DNA of 60,823 bases from an uncultured Lachnospiraceae bacterium (GTDB lineage: Bacteria; Bacillota; Clostridia; Lachnospirales; Lachnospiraceae): contig CAJTLX010000013.1 of assembly GCA_910577165.1 (NCBI GenBank), positions 4,212-65,034 on the forward strand. Reading direction: 5' to 3'. The first letter of the stretch is position 1; every line of letters starts with the position of its first letter. Positions 52,582 through 60,823 of this stretch are shown in pieces. The notes below the pieces were generated by a model, which was not told the origin of the DNA, did not search any database, and saw only the letters and a program-made list of their open reading frames with translations. The position numbers and the translations under genes are program-made.

Positions 52582-55206
52582 CTAACAGGTTGCCCCGCCC
52601 TTTACTTTCTTTTCAAGCACTGCGGATTTATCGATCGTTCCGCTTAGAAGTTTTTCCTGCACATACTCAAATCCAAGCCGGTTTACTGTGTCCGCGAAAC
52701 GCTCCCCCGTAATTCCCTCATTCCTGAAAAACAGGATGGCGCGCTCCACTGTATCTAAAACTTCCTCCTCGTTTGTAAAAAGTTTCGCAAGCGGGCGGCC
52801 ATTTGCGATTTTCTTGCCCCATCTTCCGCCAATATAGATCCTGCACCCTTCGATATATTCCTCTGTCACACCAAACGGACATTTTGCCTTGCATCGCCCG
52901 CAGCCATTGCAGGTCTCTGCATCAAGGCGCAACAGTTGATCCTCCACCTTCGCCACTTTCATCGGACAGGATAATTCTACCTGACATTTCTTGCAGCCAC
53001 GGCATTTGGAATAATCAAAGACCGGAACGCGCTGCCCGATAATTCCAAGATCATTTAAATCCGGCTTTACACAATTATTTGGGCATCCCCCCACCGCAAT
53101 TTTAAATTTATGCGGCAGGGTTACCTGATGGTACCCTTTATAAAAACGCTCGTGAATCTTTTCGCTCAGCGCGAATGTATCGATCAGCCCGTACTGGCAG
53201 GTTGTCCCCTTGCAGGAAACCACCGGGCGCACAAGAGAACCCGTGCCGCCAGTTTCCAGATGATGCTCTGCCAAAAAGGCAATCAATGGATCAATATTTG
53301 CATATGGCACACCCTGAATTTCTAAAGTCAGACGGGTCGTCATGGTAAGTTCGCCGCTTCCAAATTTTCCCGCCGCCTCCGCAATCGCCCTCTGCTCCGC
53401 ATTGGTAATCTTTCCATTCCGCGTGATCACGCGCACATTGAACACATCGCCGTACCGCTTATCCTGCAGACAGCCAAGTCCCTTAACACGCTTAATCTCC
53501 TCCGGAGGAAGCTTCCCCTTGGCAAAGGTCTTTTTGATGGTGTTAAACGTCGCGCCACCCTCTAAAACACGCGTGTTCGTAAAACCGAGTGCCTTTAGTT
53601 TATTTTGCGCCAGATATCCGCGCTTGCCCTTCGCACAGACAAGCAAAATTTTTTCATTCTTTTCATGTTTTTCAGCAAAGGCTTCCGGCTTTGTAAGGTC
53701 AAGCCACTCCGCGCCAGGGATTGCCGGAGCGGGCTGCACATCGATCAGTTTGTATTCTGCCGACGCGCCCGCTATATACTCGGTCGGAGTAAATGTTTCA
53801 AACCGCCCGCTAAGCTTGTTGACTAAGATGCTGCACGCCACGGCAAATGGATGGATTGCCGTTGAGAATGGCGGGGCATAGGAAAAATCCATCATAATAA
53901 AATCCTCCACCCTTCCGCCAAGAGAAATTCCCGTCACGGCAATATCCGCCATCTTATCCACCGCACCGCCGCCGATTACCTGCATTCCAAGAAGCCTATG
54001 TGTATTTGCATCCGCAATTAGTTTGGTAATAAAAATATCGGAATCGGGATAATAATGCGCCTTGTCATCTGCAATGCACAATACAGAGATAGCCGAAAAT
54101 CCTGCTTCTTTTGCCTGTTCTTCGGTAAGCCCTGCGCGCGCCGCATTTACATCTTTGGCGAGCTTTACCACACCGGTGCCAAGGCAGCCCGGATATTTTG
54201 TCTCCTCCCCTTTAAGGTTTAATGCCAGTGCGCGCCCAGAAATATTTGCCGTGGAACCCATCGCCGACCACTGTTGTTTCTCTGTAATACGATTTTTTAC
54301 TATAACGCAGTCCCCCACCGCATAAATATCCGAAAGATTTGTTCTCTGGCACTCATCCGTCACAATGCAGCCGCGCTCCATCAAAAGTCCGGTATCGGAT
54401 AAAAATGCCGTTGCCGGACGAATTCCCGCCGCAAGGATCACCATCTCCGCCGACAAATTTCCCGCGCTCGTATCCACACCACTTACCCGCTTGGCAGCAG
54501 TGATTTCTATTTCATCGTCCGGTTTCGCGTTATCTTGCGAACTTGAACCAGTAATCTTTACAAGTGCTGTCCCCGTAAGAATCCGCATTCCTCCTGACAC
54601 AAGTCTTTTTTTGATATAATCTGCCATCTCCGCATCAAAGATATTTGGCATTAGCTGATTGGCCATATCCATCACCGTAACAGAAATTCCCTGTGTCATC
54701 AGATTTTCCGCAACCTCAAGACCGATAAATCCCCCTCCGACAACCACTGCGCGCTTTACCTTCTGCTCTTTGACATATGTTCGGATAGCGATTGCATCCT
54801 CCGGCGTGCGCACAGTAAACACACCGGAAAGATCTGTTCCCGGCACAGGGGGTACCATACTTTGCGCACCTACGGCAATCACAAGTTTGTCATAACTAAC
54901 TTCTTTTTTCTCCTCTGTATCGGAGGAAATTACAGAGATCTTTTTCTTAGCCGGATTTACTGCTACTACCTCGCTATTTGTATGTACAGTAGTCCCTGTT
55001 AGTTTCATAAATTTTTCCGGAGTATTTACAATCAATTCGCTCTCCGATGCAATCGCTCCGCCGATATAGTACGGAAGTCCGCACCCGGCATAAGAAATAT
55101 TTTTTCCACGAGTATAGATTACAATTTCGTCCTGTGGATTTTCACGCTTCAGCTTTGCCGCTACCTTTGTCCCGGCAGCAACACCGCCGATAATGACAAT
55201 CTTCAT
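52582..55206 (-). CDS. CoA-disulfide reductase-rhodanese-sulfite reductase-like fusion
   Basis: 874 residues. Residues 1-450 are an FAD/NAD(P)H-dependent CoA-disulfide-reductase/Nox-type enzyme: IIGGVAAGTKVAAKL, redox Cys near 43 in YAGCGLPYYIGG, NAD block VVVGGGFIGLEVAENL. A rhodanese domain follows (about 475-570) with the sulfur-carrying Cys in LLVCAKGKRG. Residues 590-720 resemble the siroheme/4Fe-4S half of nitrite/sulfite reductases (CKGTTCQYG, GGCPNNCVKPDLNDLG). A 2[4Fe-4S] ferredoxin module ends it (CRGCKKCQVELSCPMK, CNGCGRCKAKCPFG). The order suggests electron flow from NAD(P)H to a sulfur substrate. Substrate and direction are inference. Strong promoter upstream. Confidence 0.87.
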   Translation of the reverse strand: MKIVIIGGVAAGTKVAAKLKRENPQDEIVIYTRGKNISYAGCGLPYYIGGAIASESELIVNTPEKFMKLTGTTVHTNSEVVAVNPAKKKISVISSDTEEKKEVSYDKLVIAVGAQSMVPPVPGTDLSGVFTVRTPEDAIAIRTYVKEQKVKRAVVVGGGFIGLEVAENLMTQGISVTVMDMANQLMPNIFDAEMADYIKKRLVSGGMRILTGTALVKITGSSSQDNAKPDDEIEITAAKRVSGVDTSAGNLSAEMVILAAGIRPATAFLSDTGLLMERGCIVTDECQRTNLSDIYAVGDCVIVKNRITEKQQWSAMGSTANISGRALALNLKGEETKYPGCLGTGVVKLAKDVNAARAGLTEEQAKEAGFSAISVLCIADDKAHYYPDSDIFITKLIADANTHRLLGMQVIGGGAVDKMADIAVTGISLGGRVEDFIMMDFSYAPPFSTAIHPFAVACSILVNKLSGRFETFTPTEYIAGASAEYKLIDVQPAPAIPGAEWLDLTKPEAFAEKHEKNEKILLVCAKGKRGYLAQNKLKALGFTNTRVLEGGATFNTIKKTFAKGKLPPEEIKRVKGLGCLQDKRYGDVFNVRVITRNGKITNAEQRAIAEAAGKFGSGELTMTTRLTLEIQGVPYANIDPLIAFLAEHHLETGGTGSLVRPVVSCKGTTCQYGLIDTFALSEKIHERFYKGYHQVTLPHKFKIAVGGCPNNCVKPDLNDLGIIGQRVPVFDYSKCRGCKKCQVELSCPMKVAKVEDQLLRLDAETCNGCGRCKAKCPFGVTEEYIEGCRIYIGGRWGKKIANGRPLAKLFTNEEEVLDTVERAILFFRNEGITGERFADTVNRLGFEYVQEKLLSGTIDKSAVLEKKVKGGATC

Positions 55207-55260
55207 AGAAATGCCCCCTTATTATATTGTATTTTGTCTTATCGCTTTCAGACTGATTCT

Positions 55261-55289
55261 ATTATACTGACTGAACGATCACCTGTCAA
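55261..55289 (-). promoter_or_regulatory. Promoter of the CoA-disulfide reductase fusion
   Basis: On the minus strand TTGACA and TATAAT are separated by exactly 17 nt. The start codon is about 55 nt downstream. Confidence 0.85.
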
Positions 55290-55410
55290 GAATCCAGAAT
55301 TTTTCTCCTTTATCCTAATAAGCTAAAAATTACCTAATAATAAAACAAATATTGTCTGTTATAAAAATTGAATTTTTCTATGATTTATTTTCATAAAAAT
55401 CCCCCATTCC

Positions 55411-55483
55411 GAAGCGTTTTTTGCGTAGGTGCGCGAACCGAATATCCGATTCGGCTCTGCGATTTTTGAATTTGTGACGCTTC
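55411..55483. other. Nested inverted repeats in a gene-free gap
   Basis: GAAGCG and CGCTTC (55411-55416, 55478-55483) enclose CCGAAT/ATTCGG and CGC/GCG pairs. No gene is visible here. It could be a small RNA or part of a terminator. Confidence 0.35.
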
Positions 55484-55590
55484 AGTATAAATTCATGTAT
55501 AAAAAATAAATGCATCAGCATTATTTTTCACATTAAACTCCCTGCCGAAAAGAACGAATGTTCTGTCTACCATAAAAAGGAAAACTAGCG

Positions 55591-55596
55591 TATAAT
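55591..55596 (+). promoter_or_regulatory. -10 element of the structured RNA
   Basis: TATAAT on the plus strand, with no convincing -35 at 16-18 nt. Start expected near 55603. Confidence 0.5.
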
Positions 55597-55601
55597 AGAT
55601 A

Positions 55602-55838
55602 AGGTAAAGAGCCGCATTGTGCAACTGCGGCTGTTGCACCTTTACACGCAACTGTTCATCGTAACCGCGCCGGAAGCAAGGCTGACGCGGTGAATGCCTC
55701 CCGATAATTTTTAGGATATGAAAATTGACAATAAAAGTCTTTTCTTTTCTTAAAATGATTTGGGAGTAATGTTTTAAAACCACTACTACAAGCGGGGAGC
55801 ATCGATAAACTATTGATGCTCCCCGCTCTTTTTTATCC
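55602..55838 (+). ncRNA. Structured noncoding RNA with pseudoknot and terminator
   Basis: A plus-strand transcript of about 235 nt with a -10 box and an intrinsic terminator but no gene. GTAAAG pairs with CTTTAC around AGCCGCA/TGCGGCT, whose loop GTGCAAC can pair with GTTGCAC immediately downstream, an H-type pseudoknot. Next TTCA/TGAA encloses CCGCG/CGCGG with GGAAGCA in the internal loop. CTCCC (near 55700) pairs with GGGAG (near 55767). The end is AGCGGGGAGCATC/GATGCTCCCCGCT plus six T. It lacks the GGAAGGAAGC pattern of SRP RNA. The size and style would fit a raiA-type RNA, but I cannot confirm any Rfam family. Confidence 0.7.
55791..55838 (+). terminator. Terminator of the structured RNA
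   Basis: AGCGGGGAGCATC and GATGCTCCCCGCT form a 13-bp perfect stem followed by CTTTTTT. No T-run exists on the minus strand. Confidence 0.93.
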
Positions 55839-55864
55839 TCTCTGCGTTCAGAAAAGTCTTTGTC

Positions 55865-57604
55865 TTACGAAAACTGGCTATTATATAGTGCCGCATACTT
55901 CCCATTTTTCTTTATCAGCGCATCGTGGTTCCCCACCTCCTTGATATCGCCATCCTCCATATATAAAATCATATCCGCATCGTGGATGGTCGAGAGGCGA
56001 TGTGCAATCACAAAGCTGGTGCGCCCTTTCATCAGTCTTGCCATTGCCTGTTGAATCAGAACCTCCGTGTGCGTGTCCACATTGCTGGTCGCCTCGTCTA
56101 AAATCATAATCTCCGGGTCGGCAGCGATCGCGCGGGCAATGGTTAACAGCTGACGCTCGCCCTGTGAAATATTCTCCGCACCCTTAGATAGTACCATATC
56201 ATACCCACCAGAAAATGTCTTGATAAAATCATGCGCACAGGCAGATTTCGCCGCTGCCACAATCTGTTCTCTTTCCATCTTTTCCCCCGCATACCCAAGA
56301 TTTTCTGCGATTGTTCCCTCAAACAGCCAGGTATCCTGCAGTACCATCCCAAAGCGGCTGCGCAGCTCCTTCCTTGTCATATCGCGGATATTCACCCCAT
56401 CCACCGTGATCGCGCCGCTGTTAATCTCATAAAAGCGCATCAGCAGGTTGATCAGCGTGGTTTTCCCCGCCCCGGTCGGTCCCACAATAGCAACCTTTTG
56501 CCCCGGTTTCACTGTGATATTTACATTGTTCATCAGCATCCGATCCGGCGTGTAGCCAAACTGGACATTCTCAAAGATTACGCTTCCCGAACATTTGTTC
56601 GGAATAATTCCATTTTCTACATCCGCCGATTCCTCCTCGGCATCCAGCAGGGCAAAAATCCTCTCGCCCGCTGCCTTCGCCGCACCGAAGCTGCCCGCCA
56701 TCCCTGCAAGGGAAGAAAACGGCTCAGCAAACCGGCGGGTATACTCTAACATCGCCTGTACATTTCCCACCGTGATCAGACCGCCAATAGCACGCAGGCA
56801 GCCGATGGCGGCACAGATCACATACCCCGTATCATTGACTAGAGTCGTGATCGGGCTGACCGCTCCTGATGTGATCTCCGCCCTGTAGGAACTTTCCTTT
56901 AATTCCTTATTCAGTGCGTAAAACTGCCGCTTTGCCCTCTCCTGATAGCAAAAAGTCTGAATGACGGACTGCCCGTTATACATTTCTTCAATATATCCGT
57001 TTAATTTCCCCAAAAGCTCCTGCTGCCGCCCGTAATGCCTGCCCCCGGCTTTCATTACCCCCGCTGCACTAAGCAGGGAGAGCGGCACCATAATTACCGG
57101 AATTAGCGTAAGCCCCGGACTGATCGAAAGCATCATTAAAAGAATTCCTACCGCTGTGATCACCTGTGTCACGATCGAAGTCAGATTCTGGCTGACCATA
57201 TTATTGATTGTATCCACATCGTTCGTGATCACACTTAAAATATCGCCGTGCGTGTGCGTATCGTAATAATTAAGCTTTAAGCGATGCATTTTATTATCAA
57301 TATCTTTACGGATCTCACGCATCATATTTGCCGTGATCTTTGCCATATAAAAACCCTGCAAAAATGAGAAAAACTGTGAAATTAAATACAAAAAAATTAG
57401 GGCAGCCAAAAGCCAAAGAATATTTTCCCAGTAAAATACACCATCGCGGATACTGTCAAATAAAGTAGTTGTAACTTTTCCGATTACAAATGGAGTCATC
57501 ACTGTAAAGATCGTGCTGACCGCAGCAAAAAACAAAACAAAAAATAGCCGCAGCCGATATGCCCTCAGATAGCCAGACAATCGTTTAAATGTATGCTTTC
57601 CCAT
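55865..57604 (-). CDS. ABC exporter half with canonical ATPase
   Basis: 579 residues. Six-helix ABC exporter membrane domain, then a nucleotide-binding domain with Walker A GPTGAGKTT, signature NISQGERQLLTIARAI and Walker B MILDEATSNVD with the catalytic Glu. The start codon lies one base after the stop of the preceding exporter half, with GGAGGCGG upstream. Partner of the gene at 57606-59330, together a heterodimeric multidrug/peptide-type exporter. Confidence 0.92.
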   Translation of the reverse strand: MGKHTFKRLSGYLRAYRLRLFFVLFFAAVSTIFTVMTPFVIGKVTTTLFDSIRDGVFYWENILWLLAALIFLYLISQFFSFLQGFYMAKITANMMREIRKDIDNKMHRLKLNYYDTHTHGDILSVITNDVDTINNMVSQNLTSIVTQVITAVGILLMMLSISPGLTLIPVIMVPLSLLSAAGVMKAGGRHYGRQQELLGKLNGYIEEMYNGQSVIQTFCYQERAKRQFYALNKELKESSYRAEITSGAVSPITTLVNDTGYVICAAIGCLRAIGGLITVGNVQAMLEYTRRFAEPFSSLAGMAGSFGAAKAAGERIFALLDAEEESADVENGIIPNKCSGSVIFENVQFGYTPDRMLMNNVNITVKPGQKVAIVGPTGAGKTTLINLLMRFYEINSGAITVDGVNIRDMTRKELRSRFGMVLQDTWLFEGTIAENLGYAGEKMEREQIVAAAKSACAHDFIKTFSGGYDMVLSKGAENISQGERQLLTIARAIAADPEIMILDEATSNVDTHTEVLIQQAMARLMKGRTSFVIAHRLSTIHDADMILYMEDGDIKEVGNHDALIKKNGKYAALYNSQFS

Positions 57605-57605
57605 A

Positions 57606-59330
57606 TCAGACCGCCTCCTTCCCAGGCTGTATTTTTGTAATCTCGCGGTAGAGCGGGCAGGTATCTAACAGTTCATCGTGCGTTCCCTGCCCGACAATCC
57701 TTCCGTCATCCACCACAAGGATGCGATCTGCGTCCAAAATAGTGCTGATCCGCTGTGCCACCATAATCACTGTTGCCTCCCCCAGTGCCGCTCTTAAATT
57801 TTGGCGCAGTATCCGGTCGGTTTTCATATCCAGCGCGGAAAAACTGTCGTCAAAAATATAGATCTCCGGCTTTTTCATTATAGCGCGCGCAATTGCCATG
57901 CGCTGACGCTGTCCGCCGGAAAGGTTGGTTCCCCCCTGCGCGATCGCATCATGGTACCCATTTTTCTTCTTTAAGATAAATTCCTCAGCGCAGGCAATCT
58001 CTGCCGCTTCCTTCCAGTCCGCCTCCTTGCCCGTTTCCTTTCCGAAATTTAGGTTCGAAGCAATATCGCCCGAAAAGAGAATATTTTTCTGCGGAACATA
58101 CCCGATCAGGGAGCGGAGATCATCAACTTCATAGTCCCTGACATTTACACCGTCAACCAAAACCTCCCCGAACAGCGGGTCGTACAAGCGTGGAATCAGT
58201 TTCAAAATACTGGATTTTCCTCTTCCCGTCCCACCGATAATAGCGGTGACCTCGCCGGGATTTGCCCTGAAGCTAATATCCTTTAAGATCGGTTCCTGCG
58301 CGCCCGGATAGGCAAACGTTACATGGCGAAATTCCACGCTGGAGCGAAGCGGACGATCGTTAAAACAAAATTTTCCGTCCTGAATACTTGGCTCAGCGTA
58401 AAGCACCTCAGCAATGCGCCCCGCACAGGCATATGCGGTCGGGAACATCATAATCACGAGCGCGAGCATCATCACCGACATCAGCACCATACTGATATAC
58501 TGACTGTTCGCCACCAATGAACCAACTTCCATCGCACCTGTTTCCACATAGTGCGCGCCAAGACCCAACACCGCTGCTGTGGTCACACCAAAGATTACAT
58601 TGATGATTGGCAGCAAAAGACTTGTGATCCGACCGGAAATCATTGCTGTCGCAGTGTAATCACTGTTCGCCTCCTCAAAGCGCACCTTCTCCCCCTCCTG
58701 CTTGTTAAAGGCGCGGATTACGCGCACCCCTTCTAAGGATTCCAGAAATAGCTGGTTGATTCGGTCAAGCTTTTTGCGGAGTTTGATGGAATAGCTGGAG
58801 GCAAGCAAAATTACAATGCCACAGCCAACCAAGAGCACGGGGATTGCAACGCTTAGTACAGAGCTGACTTTTCCGCCAGTCGCAGCGGAAAAGACCAGCC
58901 CCGCCACCGCCATCATTGGTGCTAAGAACCCGATGCGCAACAGCATGACCAGGAAATTTTGCACATTTGTGATATCCGATGTGCTTCGTGTGACAAGGCT
59001 TGCTGTGCCAAAGCGGTCAAGCTCTGTTGCGGAAAAATTCTGTACCTTTTCAAATACTTGCCCGCGCAGTTCTGCGGCAAAGTCCGTAGAAATACGGGAG
59101 GCGATCTTTACGGACAGGAAATTGACCACACATGCTAGGATGGTGATACCCGCCATCAGAATGGCAAGTGTAAGTACCTTGCTCTTAGAAGTATCCGCTA
59201 CGCCGTCATTGATCATCTGCGCCAGCAGTGAGGGCAGCATCATCTCCCCGACTGCCGCGATCAGAACCAGGATGGACAGGCATAAAATCTGCCGCCCGCG
59301 CAACTTAACTTTGGAAAAAATGCTTTTCAT
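57606..59330 (-). CDS. ABC exporter half with degenerate Walker B
   Basis: 574 residues starting MKSIFSKVKLRGRQILCLSI, with GGAGGAGG upstream. Walker A is GGTGRGKSS and the signature NLSGGQRQRMAIARAI, but Walker B reads YIFDDSFSALD: Asp replaces the catalytic Glu. This is the pattern of the degenerate ATP site in heterodimeric exporters such as TM287/288 or BmrCD, where only one of two sites hydrolyses well. The substrate is unknown. First gene of the pair. Confidence 0.92.
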   Translation of the reverse strand: MKSIFSKVKLRGRQILCLSILVLIAAVGEMMLPSLLAQMINDGVADTSKSKVLTLAILMAGITILACVVNFLSVKIASRISTDFAAELRGQVFEKVQNFSATELDRFGTASLVTRSTSDITNVQNFLVMLLRIGFLAPMMAVAGLVFSAATGGKVSSVLSVAIPVLLVGCGIVILLASSYSIKLRKKLDRINQLFLESLEGVRVIRAFNKQEGEKVRFEEANSDYTATAMISGRITSLLLPIINVIFGVTTAAVLGLGAHYVETGAMEVGSLVANSQYISMVLMSVMMLALVIMMFPTAYACAGRIAEVLYAEPSIQDGKFCFNDRPLRSSVEFRHVTFAYPGAQEPILKDISFRANPGEVTAIIGGTGRGKSSILKLIPRLYDPLFGEVLVDGVNVRDYEVDDLRSLIGYVPQKNILFSGDIASNLNFGKETGKEADWKEAAEIACAEEFILKKKNGYHDAIAQGGTNLSGGQRQRMAIARAIMKKPEIYIFDDSFSALDMKTDRILRQNLRAALGEATVIMVAQRISTILDADRILVVDDGRIVGQGTHDELLDTCPLYREITKIQPGKEAV

Positions 59331-59440
59331 CAAAATCCTCCTCCAATCGGTTGTGATTTTCTTTGTTCGATCGGCATTATAAACCGTGCAGTAGCTGTAT
59401 GGTCAAGAAGATTTTGTTAAAAAGAATAAAAATTGCAGAA

Positions 59441-59475
59441 AAAAAAGAACAGCTTTGAAAAAAGCTGTTCTTTTT
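59441..59475. terminator. Bidirectional hairpin terminator
   Basis: AAAGAACAGCTTT and AAAGCTGTTCTTT with a 4-nt loop and A/T-runs on both sides. It lies just after the chemoreceptor remnant (minus) and before the ABC exporter pair. Confidence 0.9.
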
Positions 59476-59497
59476 CTAGGTTCATCCATTTTTTTCT

Positions 59498-59731
59498 TTA
59501 ATCCGCGTTTACCATCGCAGAGAGCTGCTGCATACCCTGTTGCATCTTTTCCACCGAAACCAAAATTTCCTGCACGCCGGATACCTGTTCCTGGGTAGAT
59601 CCGCTGATCTGCGCCGTATTTTCAACGGAAACCCTCGAAATTTCTTCTACCTGATTTATCGCCTCAAGCAATTTTTCTTTGATATCGACAACGCCCACTA
59701 ATTCCTCCTTCAAAAGACAAGAAAATTTCAA
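59498..59731 (-). pseudogene. C-terminal remnant of a methyl-accepting chemotaxis protein
   Basis: The 77-codon frame ends with EAINQVEEISRVSVENTAQI, then SGSTQEQVSGVQEILVSVEK and MQQLSAMVNAD, the final helix of an MCP signalling domain. Sensor, membrane and core signalling parts are missing. The first 20 residues (MKFSCLLKEELVGVVDIKEK) may be a new junction. It has no clear ribosome binding site. It still ends at a good terminator. Confidence 0.7.
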
Positions 59732-59811
59732 AAAAGGTATTCTTTATATTGCTTTCCCCGTTATTCTGGATCTTAAAAAAACATAAACTTCCGAAAGAAA
59801 TCGAGATTTGC

Positions 59812-59841
59812 TTGACACTGCCCCCACTTTTTTAGTATGAT
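59812..59841 (+). promoter_or_regulatory. Promoter of the citrate synthase gene
   Basis: TTGACA (59812-59817) and TATGAT (59836-59841) with an 18-nt spacer. The start codon is about 215 nt downstream, leaving a long leader. Confidence 0.8.
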
Positions 59842-59849
59842 AGATATAC

Positions 59850-60038
59850 AATAAGAGTGAAAAGGGCATAAGGGAAGCAAAAGGATTTCGAACGTTATCC
59901 CTTTCACACAACCAGTTTGCGCTGCAAGCGCAAACATGGGCGGATTAGCTGCTCCAAAAAAATGGTCACAGCATATCCGCAAGTGCAGAAGCATTGCATG
60001 GACCTGTATTGTTTAGACTATGCAGTGCTTTTTTGATC
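59850..60038 (+). promoter_or_regulatory. Structured leader with terminator before citrate synthase
   Basis: Three elements precede a terminator. GTGAAAAGGG pairs with CCCTTTCAC (about 59857-59911). GTTTGCGC/GCGCAAAC forms a tight hairpin with loop TGCAA (about 59917-59937). GCGGAT-GCTG pairs with CAGC-ATCCGC (about 59940-59982). Then AAGCATTGCATGG pairs with CTATGCAGTGCTT (about 59990-60031) followed by TTTTTT, a plausible intrinsic terminator 21 nt before the start codon. This is the layout of an attenuator or riboswitch. I do not recognise the class. Confidence 0.65.
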
Positions 60039-60058
60039 AAAACAGGAGGTATTTGCCC

Positions 60059-60823
60059 ATGGTGGAAAACATTATCTTTGAAGTCACCCCACAAATTGAT
60101 AAACTCTCGCATATCTGTATGGAACGCGACAAGATCGATACGAATCTGTATAAAGATTATGATGTCAAGCGCGGTCTGCGCGATCTGAACGGAAAAGGTG
60201 TGCTGGCCGGACTGACCAATATTTCCGAGGTCTATGCCAAGCGCAAGGAAAACGGGCAGGAAATTCCATGTCCGGGCGAGCTTTACTATCGCGGTTACAA
60301 TGTAAAAGAGCTGACAAAGGGATTTTTGGACGAAGATCGCTTTGGCTTTGAGGAGGTTGCCTATCTCTTACTTTTTGGGGAACTTCCCGGAAAACATGAT
60401 CTGGAAGAATTTTTTGCAGAACTCGGAGAACGCAGACAATTGCCGCAGAACTTTTTCCGTGATGTTATTATGAAAGCACCCGCAGAAAACCTAATGATCT
60501 CGCTTTCTAAAAGTATCCTCACCCTCTATTCCTACGACGACGCAGCGGAGGATACCTCATTTCAAAATGTGATGCGCCAATGTCTGAATCTGATCAGTCA
60601 GTTTCCGATGCTGATGGTCTACGGATATCATGCCTATAATTACAGAAGAGGAGACGACCTGTTCATCTATGCACCGTCGCAGGAGTTGTCTACCGCGGAA
60701 AATATATTGATGATGTTAAGAGAAAACCGTAAATATACCAGGCTTGAGGCAAAGATCCTGGATATGGCGCTGGTACTTCATATGGATCACGGCGGAGGTA
60801 ATAATTCGACCTTTACGACGCAC
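60059..60823 (+). CDS. gltA: Citrate synthase (3' end outside window)
   Basis: 255 codons in the window. ATG at 60059 follows CAGGAGG with about 9 nt spacing. It condenses acetyl-CoA and oxaloacetate to citrate. Visible blocks: KRGLRDLNGKGVLAGLTNIS, ELYYRGYNVKELTKGF, FEEVAYLLLFGELPGKHDLE, and the active-site region ALVLHMDHGGGNNSTFTTH with the catalytic-type His. The N terminus is longer than in many short clostridial enzymes and matches the type with the MDHGGGNNS motif found in Lachnospiraceae. Expression is probably controlled by the leader just upstream. Confidence 0.92.
   Translation, partial: MVENIIFEVTPQIDKLSHICMERDKIDTNLYKDYDVKRGLRDLNGKGVLAGLTNISEVYAKRKENGQEIPCPGELYYRGYNVKELTKGFLDEDRFGFEEVAYLLLFGELPGKHDLEEFFAELGERRQLPQNFFRDVIMKAPAENLMISLSKSILTLYSYDDAAEDTSFQNVMRQCLNLISQFPMLMVYGYHAYNYRRGDDLFIYAPSQELSTAENILMMLRENRKYTRLEAKILDMALVLHMDHGGGNNSTFTTH

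Noticed and set aside
55493..55783. Minus-strand frame of 96 codons as a gene
   Set aside because: It lies across the structured plus-strand RNA and its sequence does not look like a protein family.
55602..55838. Cobalamin riboswitch or SRP RNA
   Set aside because: It ends in a terminator with no plus-strand gene after it. The B12 box and the GGAAGGAAGC SRP motif were not found.

Overview
The window looks like a chromosomal segment of a Lachnospiraceae-type gut Firmicute (Clostridia). Pointers are strong AGGAGG-type ribosome binding sites, Gram-positive lipoprotein and surface proteins, a T-box in front of serS, DUF1385-PrmC-PrfA downstream of Rho and L31, and FeoA/FeoA/FeoB with a FeoB-associated Cys-rich peptide. 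This placement is inference from gene content. Most genes lie on the minus strand.

Layout. 1-18.9 kb is core-like: the 5' part of a huge secreted M60-type peptidase with a dockerin, a DUF5662 protein, T-box-controlled serS, an Ig-like secreted protein, a DtxR/MntR-type metal regulator, a YjbR/DUF3795 protein, a decayed WYL regulator, a CarD-like regulator, a membrane metallophosphoesterase, a ferrous iron uptake operon with DtxR-like dyads, and an O-antigen ligase-like membrane protein. 18.9-40.4 kb is accessory: a broken retropepsin-like gene pair, a large serine recombinase with a small partner gene, a resolvase-type recombinase with a res-like site, a mosaic surface protein, a DUF262 operon, viroplasmin-domain genes (one intact, one decayed), a PD-(D/E)XK (Rpn-like) nuclease, small unknown genes, an N6-adenine methyltransferase, and long gene-poor stretches full of degenerate repeats. 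40.4-60.8 kb is core-like again: the rho-rpmE-DUF1385-prmC-prfA cluster, a hybrid histidine kinase, an Fe/siderophore ABC importer, a CoA-disulfide reductase/rhodanese/sulfite-reductase-like fusion, a structured noncoding RNA, a heterodimeric ABC exporter, a chemoreceptor remnant, and citrate synthase behind a structured leader ending in a terminator hairpin.

The most striking signal is in the accessory region. The octamer GATACCCC occurs about 27 times between 22.37 and 39.87 kb by my reading, always on the + strand, in coding and noncoding DNA alike. The flanking 43 kb holds only two copies, both in the opposite orientation. The region also has extreme strand asymmetry (C much more common than G on +), 48-bp tandem repeats each carrying the octamer, and dispersed modules that share palindromes. 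This resembles an element-specific address sequence, comparable in kind to uptake, Chi or segregation-orienting motifs, but restricted to one island. Its function is unknown.

Other candidates are the citrate synthase leader (a possible riboswitch or attenuator), the pseudoknotted RNA at 55.6-55.84 kb, the hairpin leader of the surface protein, and a roughly 100-nt hairpin after the methyltransferase. All counts and alignments were made by eye.
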